NCBI GenBank assembly: GCA_947846985.1 | Contig: CANTUZ010000004.1 | Span: 54,785,672 to 54,849,671 of the forward strand | Source of the DNA: Fratercula arctica | Lineage: Eukaryota > Chordata > Aves > Charadriiformes > Alcidae | Length of the DNA: 64,000 bases | Reading direction: 5' to 3' | Shown: in pieces, positions 1 through 11,165 of the stretch | How positions within the stretch are numbered: the first letter of the stretch is position 1 | Layout: every line of letters begins with the position of its first letter | The notes under the pieces: generated by a model | Told to the model about the DNA's origin: nothing | What the model saw: the letters and a program-made list of their open reading frames with translations, nothing else | Database searches by the model: none | Made by a program: the position numbers and the translations under genes

Positions 1-532
1 CAGATAGGTTACTGGCTTGTGGATACTACTGTAGAGATATATCAGTGAAGGCTTCAGAGAAACTGCAACTAGTCTTTACTATTTACCTGAAAACTTAATG
101 GAAGAAACAAGTTGTGTGCTTTTCCCAAATGATATGAGGATGGCTTCATGATTTGGTCCAGAAGCAAAAAAATCACAAGTACTATACTACTACACAACTA
201 CTATATACCAGCAACAAAAAGATCCACAACTTGCCATAAAGTGTAGTGATAAAAGTCAAAGAAGAGGGGGGACAGATTGAATCACGTTGCTTTGCAGTGA
301 TTCTGGATTTGAATTGTGTGCAAGAGCATAACCTTAGGTTCTGCTCTGGTGTTTGCTTGGTGGTTCAGGGAAGAAGGGAGGAGAAATTGGCTTATTTTAG
401 AAGTGCTGTTCACCTAACTTCAGTGACAGAAAGATAGGCTTCCTGTGAATGGATGACTTTCAGATATTGTTTCCTGTAATACAGTGATTGGGCCTGGGAA
501 GATTTCAGTGTTAATTCTGTGTTTCACTTCAG
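1..532 (+). other. Intron sequence upstream of the first visible exon
   Basis: No exon with convincing splice sites was found here. The stretch is AT-rich and ends in the acceptor of the exon at 533. A second AG at 507-508 (gatttcag) would also keep the reading frame open. The nearer site at 531-532, preceded by ctgtgtttcacttcag, has the better pyrimidine tract and was preferred. Confidence 0.5.
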
Positions 533-620
533 TTTGAGAGATGAGCAATGGAATTGTGCGGTGCTTGAAGATCTCCTCGAAAATATAGAAATGGATGCAT
601 TTTTGGCACTTTATAGTCAG
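533..620 (+). CDS. Internal coding exon of an unrecognised gene (first of four visible)
   Basis: The exon is bounded by a pyrimidine-rich acceptor (gtttcacttcag) and a near-consensus donor (CAG|gtaagc). Its first base completes a codon begun in an exon left of the window, and then 29 codons are open, ending in phase 0. The peptide begins LRDEQWNCAVLEDLLEN and ends FLALYSQ. It is acidic and leucine-rich, as expected of an amphipathic helix. The next visible exon starts in phase 0, so the two join cleanly across a 7.4-kb intron. I do not recognise the family. The exon call rests on the splice sites, frame continuity and the protein-like composition. The remaining 5' exons lie outside the window. 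Confidence 0.75.
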
Positions 621-3600
621 GTAAGCATGAAATTGAACAAAGCTTCCAAGTTTAAATTACAGCTATATCTGGAAAACAGCTTTTCTTCTTTTTTGGGAAC
701 TGTTACAGCTGCATTTGGAGTGACTATCTGCTAATAGTTGCTACCAGTTCTGGTGTTTGCAGCCTGTATTATCATTCACTTCAGTTAATTCTGACCTACT
801 TTCAGCCTTTTGAATTTTACTGAGTTATACTTCTTTTTGTTCACTCACAGATCCTTTCCGGGGGTTGTCCTGTTGCATTTAATTCTGTGGAGAACTAAAT
901 TGCCTGAGTTTCTGGTACAGTGTGATTTTCATATAATGAGACAAGGGTTTTGTTTAGGTTTTAATCAGTGTTAGGAATGATTTGCATTGATTGTGTTACA
1001 AAATTAAATGATAGAAGGACTGCTAGTTAAATTTTCTACTATCATTACTCATATTGTTTTCAAAAAGAGCATCACTTCTTCAGGTAATTTGCTGTCTGTT
1101 GTCTGCCTGTCAGTCCCACAAAAGGCATAAAAAATGAATCGCTGCTGTCCCCAGGTTTTATCTGCAGGCCTTGTTTGAGATACGTAGCTAGCCTCAGAAA
1201 GAGACCTGGTGTTGCAGCTTTTTGCATCTAAGTATCTTGCCTCTCTGGGACAAGTGGGGTCACGGTCACCTGTATCATAAATTGGGAGCTTCAGAGGTCA
1301 GCAAGTGAAGGAGGGACCACTTAGACTAAGGGTCTGACAGCTGTTCCTGTCTTAGCTTGTTTCTGCTCAGTTTTCTGACTCTTTATCCTCTCCTGACTTA
1401 GATGTCTATTTGAGGTCAGCTGCTCTCATGAAGAATTGGAGTGAGACTTCTGTATATTCTGTCTGTTAGGAGATTCACCTGGAAGGTAGCACATTTTTTC
1501 AGGTCCTTACTCTCTGATTTGGGTAAGGAATTTGCATCAAGATCTCTTAAAGCTCAGAGGAGCATGATAATCACTTCAGTCTCTGCTTCTTGTGGGGACA
1601 CTCGGGTTCCATTCATAGCAGAGTCCTTCCACAAGCCTCACTGGAAGAGACATACCTCTGAATATTTGGCAACCTGATGACTAAGGTGCTGTCCTGGAAT
1701 GGAAGATCTCACTTTGTGCTAATGAATTAAATCAGGCAGAGTGGGAGTTCAAACCTCATCTTAACACTTTCCAAGAGCATCCTATCCTTTGGACATAATA
1801 ATGTTAACACCAAAACCCCATTCTGGTGTGTCTTACAGAGTGTAACATTTGAAGGTGTTTTCATGACCAGTGTTAACCAGCCTTCAGTTTTAAATCCAAG
1901 CTACGTGTTCCCTTAGAGTTTGGGGTTTTTTTAGTATTATTATTTTCCTTTTTCATTTCCCCCCTGCCTTTTGTTGCAACTGTGTTTTTTTTGAAACCAG
2001 CTTGCTACCCTGTTGGCCTTGACAGTTTGGGGAATCGTAAGCGGATGTGGCTGTCAGGAGCTGCTGAATTCTGTTCCAGCCTTCAGTTCCTTCTCACTGT
2101 TTTCTGCCCCCATGGCCTACTGCACCTAGAGCTCCTAATGTTTTATTTGGAATTCACAGAAGTAGCATCCTTCTGACACCAATAAAAATTTCTGCTGCAG
2201 GCCTTTGTAGGGTGCTTATGATACAAATATTCACATGATGGTGAGTTTTAATCTGATTATTTCTTTATAACTTTAGATGATTTATTATTAATTTTAGTTA
2301 TATTCTTTATGACTTTATAATCTTTAGCTCCTTTAAAATAACTTGCATAATGCTGATGGGAGAGTTACCCACTATTTTCAGTTATTTATTCAGTTGTGGA
2401 ACAGTCATATGGGCAATGACAGCTGTAACACTTTTCAGAGGTGATATTAAATTTGAGGCTTTATTTGCCCATTTGTAGTTGCAGTTTGTCTAATAGCTCA
2501 AGATTTCAGAACACTTTTCTAGGAGAAAAGATGATCTTTTGTCCTGTTGAATGTTTTTTTGTTTTGTTTTGTTTTTTTTTTAAAAAACAGGTAAGGAGTT
2601 AAAAGGCTTGTGTGACTATTTTGCTGAAACATACAGTGCTTCAGATACGTTGAATATGATAATGTAAGATGAGTCTTAGATAAAATAAGATCCATTCAAC
2701 ATTAGTGGAAAAGAAACATCAGAACAGATACAAAAATTGAAAATGCTTTGAAAGGTCCTTTGGGCTTTGCTGATCTTTCCCTGTGCTACTGTGGTTTAAG
2801 TCATTGGACTTGGTGTACTATAGTCTCGTGAATTCTTTTTATACCATTGGGTTTTTTTTTCCCCAGTTCATTATATATTTATCTGACAAAATATGCTGCA
2901 TCCAGAAATGCTGTCCATTATAAAGTCTTTAAACAGCACAGACCAACTCCTCCAGATTAGCGCTACTGAGACCATTTTCATAGTTTAATTTCAATGCTTT
3001 TAAATCTGCTATTGCTTTGCAATCTTGGACTAATTGAAGAGACCTTGTACAGTGTTTATTTAGCAATTTCATAGCCTGGCAAAAACAATCACTGCTAAGT
3101 GGGAACTCTTAAAAGAGAGCATGAAGACTGCATTAATCTCATACTGTAGTTCGTAGCTTGCCATATGCCTGGGCATGGGAAGGATAGGAAGAAGATGCAC
3201 GTAACAAGACAGCTGCTCAGCAGAAGAGTTTTTATCTTGCAAAGGATATTGTGAAATGTTTTTCTGCTGTTCTTGAGTTTGTTTGCCTCTGACAGCCTCA
3301 GAATCTACCTCCCTCGTGAAGCCATGAATTCAAGATGTGTGGCACGTTAAGATGTATGCTGAAGAAGCTGTGTAGGACTTGGTGGCAGGGAAGGGAGACA
3401 AACCTGGTGACTGAGTGCTACTGCTGCTGTCTGTGAATCATTCATTTCGAGGGGAACACTATCCCAAGAGACCTTGGCTCTTTTCTTAGTATTTCAGTTC
3501 AAAGACAGTGCTATTTTTCTTTTGGAAGCGTTAATCATATTTATCATTTGACTGCCCAGCACTAACCAGGAATATGCTGGTTTTGCACATTGTTGTGGCT

Positions 3601-3814
3601 TGTTTTGGTCCTAGAAGGTTTTATAATTAAATACTGACACTCCTTGTTCCTTATTCCCCAAGATGATACCACTTGGCTTGGAGGGAAACTGGATATTGTT
3701 TTTCTACAGTGTAGGTAAACCATGTTGTTTAAGTTGCTCACAATTTAATTGTCTTCCTGTGACGGTTGTTAAGTTTCTTTGGCAAAGATAGATTGTGAAA
3801 GAGCTTCTGAACAG

Positions 3815-3945
3815 CATAGAATCATAGAATCTTTATGGTTGGAAAGGAGCTTTGAGATCATCAAGTCCAACCATACACACACACAAAAAAACCCCTACAA
3901 TCTCTGCCACTAGAGCATGCCCTGAAGTGCCAAGACCATGCCCCT
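3815..3945 (-). mobile_element. CR1 LINE 3'-end fragment
   Basis: Read on the minus strand the fragment ends in the CR1 tail repeat (on the plus strand catagaatcatagaat). It is preceded by the conserved block that reads ggttggaaaggagctttgagatcatcaagtcc in segments on the plus strand. A short CA run followed by an A run (about 3874-3895) sits inside the element, and a diverged CR1 body (actagagcatgccctgaagtg) follows. The copy is 5'-truncated, which is usual for CR1, and contains no coding sequence. It lies antisense inside the large intron. Confidence 0.85.
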
Positions 3946-4510
3946 GAATCTGTTTTGCAGATTACAGATGCATGCAAATAGAATATGTCATAATTTTCAC
4001 AGTACTAGTCCTCTTAGCACCCTAGCAGGTGAACAATGACTTTTGATAATTACAGATTTTGACATCTTGAAGACAGAGATTTAAGAGCATCACTGTCAGC
4101 TCACTGCACTTGAAAAACTGGATGCACTGTTCAGTGCATACTTGGGGGACTGTGTTTTATGTGTTTTGTTTGTAAGATTCCCTGAAGAAATAATTAATTT
4201 GTGTAAATATGCATTAGATATACCATTGGGGGTTTTGTGTTTATTCATATAAAGCACAGCCCAGAGATATTTTGGGATGGACTTTATTGAAGCTCCATAA
4301 AACCTATACATATTTACCCTGAAGATATACAAAACATAATTTCTGTTCTCAGCAAGTATAATAGTATAATAACTCCAACTATAATTCCAAACCTGACTAC
4401 TCTTAATTCAACTGTAAAGAAGTATGTAGAAGAGTAATTTATTAAGGCTCACAGTGTAACATGTTCCTGCTTCTGGATGTGTTTATCCTGTCAGCTGATA
4501 TGGGAACTGA

Positions 4511-4526
4511 TTTTTTTTTTTTTTTT
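4511..4526. repeat. Poly-T run (16)
   Basis: An uninterrupted run of 16 T inside the large intron, closely followed by a second T-rich stretch. No target duplication or adjoining element was identified. Confidence 0.9.
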
Positions 4527-6059
4527 AATCTTTTTTTGCCCCTGTTTTCTTACAATTTATAGAACACATTACGTTGGCAAATATTAGGATACTATAGCTA
4601 TTATGCCTCTCTATCTTACACTCATTCTTTTCCTTAAAGAGGATTTCCCCCTTTAGACTAGTTTTCAGAATTGTGGAAAACCAGGTAAGTTTTGCTTTCC
4701 TACATTTCGTGTTTCAGCTTATATCCTTATCGAGGCAGATCTAGTTCAATAAGAGATTTGCTTGAATGATAGTGAGATCAGGATCATAAGCCTTTGACTG
4801 AGAAGTTACTTTTAAATTAGCTCATAGCTATAGCCTCAGGTACACTAGTTGCATTTTAGAGACAACAGATGATGCAGGCAGACTGTCATGTGGAAACAGC
4901 ACAATAAGCCTGAAACACAGCATGGATTGAGTTCATTGCCTCTTTTATTAGTTGTTTAAGTACACATTGCTCCGTCCAAATACTTAAAAGTGATTCTGCT
5001 GTTTGTAAACTACAGTTCATTCCTGTTTTTATTTTGACCAAATTCAGAGAATACAAATGAGGGTATTGGTGGTGCAAGTAGCATTTGTATCCATTAGATT
5101 TTATGAAAAAAGTGAATTCCTAATCTTTGTAGTACCTTACCATATAATACACCTGAAGAATCAAACTCACCCCATGCTGTGGAGGGCTTTTGGTGTGACC
5201 AGTCTGACCATTCCTGTGTTCGCATCCACATTCACTTCTCCTCCCTGCTTGTGCAAGCTGGATTTGGTAGCTGTCAGCATCTGACAGCTGCTTGCTGGTA
5301 CTGCATGTTCACACATCAGCACTCCCTTTGCGTTACATATGTTAGGTGCATCTGGCTCTTGGGCACTTGTGCCATTTTTGGTACTGTTGACAGCATTGTG
5401 GCACCTTGCAGGATTACTTAATTGTGAATTCTGCTGTTAGAAAAACATTGAGGGTTGCCTCTCAGTCCAGATCATACTTGATGAGAAAGGTAAGGTTCAG
5501 AGTGGAGAAGAGAACACTTGAGAAGAAACTGTTACAGAGGAAAGCAGTACTGAAGTCATGATGTTTCGATCATCTGTGTATAAATTACTGAGTTAAAGGT
5601 CCTGAGACTATTTAGCCAAGAAGGGCAGAACAGGTCAGAGATGCGTCATTTTTATTCTCGCTTAATGTTTTTTATAAGTTTCTAGAACAGTTTTAAAGAC
5701 CAAAAGTACAACACAGTCTGTGTACAAGTGTAGAAATTAAACTTAGTTGTCTGTATTAAGATTTAAGCTCTTACTTACATTCCTTTCCAAAGAATCAAAA
5801 CATTTCTTGCTCTAAGTAGCCTGAACAGATGTATCTTTTACCTAACTTTGGTGCCTGTTTAGGGTGAAAATATTGGACTTTTTAGATACTAATCATCAAT
5901 TTTAGGATTCTAGTTCACTGTAGTATCTCAGTGGTTTCCATGGAAAACCTGTAACAACACTCAAGAGCCCAAGAAACTTTGGGAAGTGGCTAGTTTTCCT
6001 GCCTTTTAGAGAGGAGTTCTCTGCTTGGAGAAGGGCTATGGGAAAAGGAGGTTGATTGA

Positions 6060-6626
6060 TGATGTGGTTTCAATTGCAATAATTTAACTTTTTTACGAGC
6101 AGCTGGTATAGTGCTATGTTTTGGATTTGGGATGAGAAATAGTGTTGATAGCACACTGGTGTTTATAGCTGTTGCTGGGCAGTCAAGGCCTCACACCACA
6201 CCACCAGCTTGGGGGGCACGAGAAGTTGGGAAGGGACACAGACGGGACAGCTGACCGCAACTGACCAGAGGGATATTGCATGCCATATGACATCATGCTC
6301 AGTGTATAAAGCTGGGGGAAGAAGGAGGAAGGGGAAGACGTTCTGAGTTACGGCGTTTGTCTCCCCAAGTAACTGTTACGTGTGACGGAGCCCTGCTTTC
6401 CTGGAGATGGCTGAACACCTGCCTGCTGATGGGAAGCAGTGAACGAATTCCTTGTTTTGCTTTGCTCATGTGCGCGGCTTTTACTTTACTTATTAAACTG
6501 TCTTTATCTCAACCCACAAGGTCTTTTTCTTGCTTTTACTTTTCTGATTCTCTTCCCAATCCCAGTACAGGGGAGTGAGCGAGTGGCTGCATGGTCCTAT
6601 CTGCTGACTGGGGTTAAACCATGACA
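6060..6626 (+). mobile_element. Solo LTR of an avian endogenous retrovirus
   Basis: The 567-base element starts TGATGTGG and ends ATGACA, giving the TG...CA ends of an LTR. It is flanked by a perfect 5-bp direct repeat, attga, at 6055-6059 and 6627-6631, as expected of integrase-made target duplication. Inside are a TATA-like box (gtataaagc, about 6303-6311) and an attaaa poly(A) signal near 6492, so U3, R and U5 appear in order. The end gggttaaaccatgaca is, from memory, a hallmark of a common avian LTR type. No gag, pol or env sequence adjoins it, so this is a recombined solo LTR. It is in the same orientation as the host gene. Confidence 0.9.
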
Positions 6627-8007
6627 ATTGATTTCTTTATTTTGTGTGGCCGTCTAAATTTGGATTAGGGCTGCTTTGGGGGTGATTGCTGTGTTTGTTT
6701 TAACATGGATTTGGCAGAAAGAATTATCCTTTACAGAGCATCCTTTTATTGAAATGACTTCTTCAAACAAAAGATTCACTTAATACAGGGATCTCCTAGG
6801 TGCATTTGCTCCTCTGAAAATTCATCATGCAAAAAAGAGGCAGAGTTCAAACATTCGCTGTGACATTTTGAATCCACTGTGGATAAACAAATTGACTGTC
6901 TTCCTGCATGGTGGGACCTTGTGTATTTTTATGTGACATGAGCTTTGTAGTCATCTCCTCCGTCAATGGTTATAGGAGGGTCTAGAGTGGAGGTGACTCA
7001 GATGTCATGAGTCATCTTGGAAGTTTGGCACGTCTTACCTAACATCAGCTACCTGAGATACCTGTATGGTTTTAGTAGACTACAACAGCTTTTTTTTCTG
7101 GCATCCTTTGAGGCATGTAACTTGCTTTAATTTGCTCTACTCTTTTCTTTCCATGTAGTTCTCAATATATTGTAGACTTTTCATATTTGATACGCATGAG
7201 AAATCCACAGAAACAGCCCTGGGGGCACAGTAGTTTTGACAGCAGAGCAGAAAATAACAATGGGATTTTGGTGTTTGGAGGGGGGCGGGAAATGGGGCTG
7301 GTGGATTGTCTAGGGAACAACTAAATTTGAACTTAGTCTATTTGAACACTATGTGAATATGCTTTACCACTGACCTTTGGGCTGAAAAAGAGAGGACATT
7401 TGGAAAAAAAATAAAACACCAAAACAAACCCAGATGTTTCCTTCACCCCTAACAAATGTTACAAGCTGTTCTCTGAGCTTATCACAGAATCTGGTGTTAA
7501 GAGAGGCTGAACAATAAAGTCCTCAACCGTGGCAACACGTAAATGTCGTCATTAGGCTTCAGAGGCTACTTTTTTCCCCCAAATTTTACAGACCAAGGAA
7601 TGCTGTATTGCTTCATTGCTGTCTTGAAAGGTTTTCTTTATAATAGCAGAATCCGGAAATTAACTCAGCCTTACATGCTAGAATATGGTTGCATTGTGAT
7701 TTTTCAGATCGAAGGGCATTGGGTACATGCCCTAGGCACATAGGCTAAGATCAGCTGGTTGTTTAACATTTACGCTGCCTATATCCAGAATGAAATGGAC
7801 AACTGTAATATATATGGGCCAGTGTAAGTAGAAACGGTGAACATGGGACTGTGTCCACTTGACACCGAAACTGTCACCACTAACATGATTTTCCAATAAT
7901 ATCTTTTGTTTCTATAATGAATAATTCTTTAATGATAGTTATTAAAATTCACTAACACTTGCTTTTATTTTCAATGCTAACTTTATCTGTCCTCATTACT
8001 CCTCTAG

Positions 8008-8201
8008 GAGCTCCGTCTGGCAGGTTATTTAGCTAAACTGATGAGGGTGCCGATGGGGATGTTGCACAGGATCCTGAACTTATTGCTGCCCTCCAGCTCA
8101 CAAAGTGAGGTTCTTTCTGTCCTCAATTCCATCAGCAAATATTCAGATGGTGTTGCTGAAACTGACAGTAATGCAGATGAGTCTGGCAGCTGGAAGAAAA
8201 G
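8008..8201 (+). CDS. Coding exon of the unrecognised gene
   Basis: The acceptor is tcattactcctctag and the donor AG|gtaagt is close to perfect. The exon starts in phase 0, has 64 open codons and ends after two bases of a codon. The peptide starts ELRLAGYLAKLMRVPMGM and runs on through HRILNLLLP into a serine-rich, acidic stretch ending SGSWKK. The first half alternates hydrophobic and basic residues and looks helical. The second half (residues about 50-62, DSNADESGS) looks like a flexible linker. No catalytic motif or known domain was recognised. Its phases match the neighbouring exons exactly, which is the main evidence that it is real. Confidence 0.85.
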
Positions 8202-9098
8202 GTAAGTGGCAGCTGTAAGAAAAGGTTTTTTGGTAGACCATTGCAAGAGGAGATTATTGCTTTACATGTATCTGTATTTGCTGGACAAGCAGGTTGAGAG
8301 CAATGGAAGAAATCACAGGTGCATAAGTTTCCTTTTGAAATATTTTTATGGGGTAAAAATACTTCGAAGCTGCTACCTTATTTTGTGAAATACTTTAACT
8401 ATAATAAATTTATTGATAAAGATAATAAATTTTATAACTTTATGAATTAAATGGTTATTTTTTTAGATTTATAAATCTTATTCTGATCACCTTCTTTCTG
8501 TTGACTTTGAGTTTATTAAAATATGTTTCCTTCTAGCTTTTTGTATGTATAATATGCATAGCACACCAGATTTCAGGTGTCTATAGTTCCTAAAGATATA
8601 AAGGAAGTCCTCATTTCTGATAATGGAAGTTTCAACCTTGCAGATGCCTGTCCCTTTGTAGCTCATTACTAAAGTCCTGAGTGGCCTCTCTTTTTCTCTT
8701 TACTCAGAGACAGGTAGTCTCCCAGAGCCTTCATCCCTCCAGTTTATCCCCATTAACACCAGCTGAATAGCTGTGCAGCTAACACCCAAGAGGTGCTCAT
8801 GGACCCTCTCTCCCAACTCCCTGCCATGACATGGGAAGGGGAGAAAAGCAGATGTTGTGGCACTGGGTCCTCTAGTTGTCAGATTTGCGTTGTTAAGAAA
8901 GAGATAAGGATCCTTGGGACCATGCCCTGAGGTGTGACTTAAATGATTTGTGGCAGGGCAGCAAAAATCCTTGAACGCTCTTACTGGCTGTATTCATGGT
9001 ATTACTGTCATGGGTTTGGTAGCTAAAATCAAAAAGGGGAGTAAAGCGTGTATATTTGAGAATCTTCTGCTGAGAATTTTTCTTTTCTACTCCTTCAG
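8202..9098 (+). other. Intron
   Basis: An 897-base intron between phase-2 exon boundaries, AT-rich in its first half. Its tail carries a good acceptor (tttttcttttctactccttcag). No repeat or internal gene was identified in it. Confidence 0.75.
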
Positions 9099-9200
9099 GA
9101 AGAACCAAGAGTTGTGGCAAGCGCTGGAGGACAAAGTAAGGCAAGATTTGATAAACAGAAGTTTGGAAAAGATCCCTTCTCTAAACAAGAGGAAAAACAG
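9099..9200 (+). CDS. Coding exon of the unrecognised gene
   Basis: The 102-base exon lies between a strong acceptor (ttctactccttcag) and donor (AACAG|gtaagg). Its first base completes an AGG arginine codon with the previous exon, and 33 codons follow. The peptide KNQELWQALEDKVRQDL continues to NKRKN; it is a charged, probably helical segment ending in a basic patch. The exon ends with two bases, AG, which form serine with the first base of the next exon. The basic patch continues across that junction as NKRKN-S-LIKKK, which resembles a nuclear localisation signal. That functional reading is inference. Confidence 0.85.
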
Positions 9201-9678
9201 GTAAGGAGAAAACAGGAAGAAACATACGTGTTTTTTTATGCTTCGTTTCATCTCCAAAGGTTCCTATTATGTCTCTTAGAAATCAGAAAATAAGTTCATA
9301 AATATGCATTTTCTGACACTGTTCTGCTGTTTGTGCTTGTGTTTCCTATAACAAATTTGCACATAATAAGCAAGAATAGTATGCCTAAAAAGATTTTTTT
9401 TCTGTACATATCCACAAAATTAATACATTTTTCATATACATTGCCCATCTTCCCTATGGTTATTTATTATAAGGTTACTTTCCTTATGCAATTCTGTATC
9501 TCATAAAATAAAGTGTAAATTATCGGGGATTGGAATGGAAATTACAATTCTGTCTATTGATATATGATTTTCTTTAGCTTCCAAAGTCACCGCTTCTTTG
9601 GCAGGATATGATATAGAAAGTTATACTTTTTTTTGCCCAAGTTTTCATTTTTTAATTACATTTTTTTCATTAATATAG
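9201..9678 (+). other. Last intron
   Basis: A 478-base AT-rich intron between two phase-2 boundaries. Its acceptor is preceded by a T-rich tract (tttttttcattaatatag). Nothing else was seen in it. Confidence 0.75.
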
Positions 9679-9952
9679 CTTGATAAAGAAGAAGCAACTC
9701 GCCCTCTTGGAAGAAGCATCATTCATTCATCTTGGATGTTTGCCTGCACATCCTCCTATGGAACAATCTGATCCACCTGTTCTGTTGAACATTGCAACTG
9801 CCGAAGCCATAGAGCTATTAGACGCAGGGGAGAAGGTGTTTTTGTTCCGTGAGCCGAGTGGTCCAATGCTTTCTTTGCATAATTCTCCAAGGAAAAAGAA
9901 AAAGAACTTTCTTAATTCTAAAAAGGCTGCTCGTGCAAATATGGACTCGTGA
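9679..9952 (+). CDS. Terminal coding exon with stop codon
   Basis: The first base completes a serine codon from the previous exon. Ninety codons follow, to TGA at 9950-9952. The peptide has a basic start (LIKKKQLALLEEASF), a histidine/proline segment (LPAHPPMEQSDPP), a hydrophobic helix-like stretch (LLNIATAEAIELLDAGEKVF), and a lysine-rich tail (SPRKKKKNF) before ending ARANMDS. Together the four exons give 218 residues of C-terminus. The basic clusters suggest a nuclear protein, but I could not match it to a known family. I compared it by eye with what I remember of TICRR, MTBP and FIRRM and found no match. The long AT-rich sequence after the stop fits a 3' UTR. Confidence 0.85.
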
Positions 9953-10629
9953 GGACGACTTCCATTCCAAGTGTCAATTAGGGAAGAGGAAGTTATTTAA
10001 AATTCAGCAAAATAATGAGGAAAAAATGAAGCGTGCAGTTTAAATAACACATGCATTGTTTTAATCTCATTTGTCTGACATTGTAAATAGCTGTAATTTT
10101 AGAATGGCGCAGTTAGCAATGTACATTGTGCATTTTTTTAATTCTTGTCAGCATATGATGCAGTAGATGAAATATGGGTGTTTTATGATGCACATTCTAG
10201 CAGACAGGACTCTTCCTTCAGTACATTTTGATAATTTTTGCACTGATTTTACTGTATCTGTATTTTCATAATTTATATATAAAGAATATTTATTATATAA
10301 AGTAAGTACTGTTTTACTATTCTTGTTTTTATATACTCTTGCAATAAGCTGCAGTATAGCAGATGACATGAAGACATGAAGTGGATGACCCCCACAAGTC
10401 CCCTGTTCTGATTTTCTGTTATTCTAGCTGATTTTCTGTTAAATGTTGTGTTCTTAATAGGCTTTGAATGTTACTTCTGCAGTCTGCGTTCTACAGTGAT
10501 AGCTGGTAGTCCAGACTTTCCGCATATACATACGTACTTAGCCTTACATCCTGGGGGAACTTCATCTTTTTGCTCTTGTTTCTAAACCTACTTAGTGGAA
10601 CTATGAATGTGGCTGCAGTTCAAAACTAT

Positions 10630-10635
10630 ATTAAA
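10630..10635 (+). terminator. Candidate proximal poly(A) signal ATTAAA
   Basis: ATTAAA is followed within 10-30 bases by a T/G-rich stretch (cctttttcttggtg), which could act as the downstream element. It would give a 3' UTR of about 0.7 kb. Confidence 0.3.
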
Positions 10636-11087
10636 TATTTGCAGCCTTTTTCTTGGTGAACCAATATTATCACTCTTGCTCAGTAGAAAAGGGGAAAATG
10701 TAAATGGACAAGTAATACCTTCAGAAGCTTTTTTAATTGCAGTGCTGCCAATTGTCACAATTTTAGGTAAGTATTTTTGAAGTTCTTATTCCTGGATTTC
10801 TCTAAATTGTTGAGAATATAATTTTACATTTGAAAAAACAGTTATTTTTTTAAACCTTTCTAGCTGACAGAAAGCAACCTGTAAAAATGAACCCTAAAAA
10901 CAGGTACAGGAAAAGGCTAATTAAAAGAAACGCTTATATTTGTTAATATTTCATGATATTCAAGTCTGTTTTGAGGTTTTTTGAACTGTATTTAAATGCT
11001 ATGCTCTGAGGTTACTGTGACCATATATTTTTCATGTATGAAGTTTCTGTGTCTTTGTATTAGTAGGGTGCCAATTTCATTGTAAAA

Positions 11088-11093
11088 ATTAAA
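11088..11093 (+). terminator. Candidate distal poly(A) signal ATTAAA
   Basis: ATTAAA is followed about 15 bases later by a marked GT-rich element (tatgtgtgtctgcagttggtg), the stronger of the two arrangements. It would give a 3' UTR of about 1.15 kb, ending near 11,105. Confidence 0.4.
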
Positions 11094-11148
11094 ATGTTAC
11101 AACCTATGTGTGTCTGCAGTTGGTGTCTATTCCAAGTGGAAAAAAACT

Positions 11149-11165
11149 CCCCCCCCCCCCCCCCC
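11149..11165. repeat. Poly-C run (17)
   Basis: Seventeen consecutive C (G on the other strand), directly after an A6 stretch. It lies just beyond the distal poly(A) site. Runs like this are prone to length error in sequencing and may form G-quadruplex-like structures on the minus strand. Confidence 0.9.

Larger units (their letters stand above)
621..8007 (+). other. Large intron of the unrecognised gene
   Basis: This 7.4-kb stretch separates two phase-0 exon boundaries. It contains a minus-oriented CR1 3' fragment (3815-3945), a plus-oriented solo LTR (6060-6626), a T16 run (4511-4526) and no ORF that looks genic. A 24-base interval at 5466-5489 has splice-like flanks and preserves the phase, but is too short to call. 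Short ORFs at 1441-1677, 5057-5421 and 7543-7743 have no supporting signals. Confidence 0.7.
9953..11110 (+). other. Probable 3' untranslated region and poly(A) region
   Basis: AT-rich, non-coding sequence follows the TGA with no further splice acceptor in frame. Two attaaa hexamers are the best poly(A) signal candidates, and no aataaa occurs between them. The exact transcript end cannot be set from sequence alone. Small ORFs here (for example 10148-10369 on the minus strand) have no support. Confidence 0.55.

Noticed and set aside
4657..4684. Exon-like 28 bases ending in CCAG|gtaagt inside the large intron
   Set aside because: Its length is not a multiple of three, so it would break the phase-0 to phase-0 junction between the exons at 620 and 8008.
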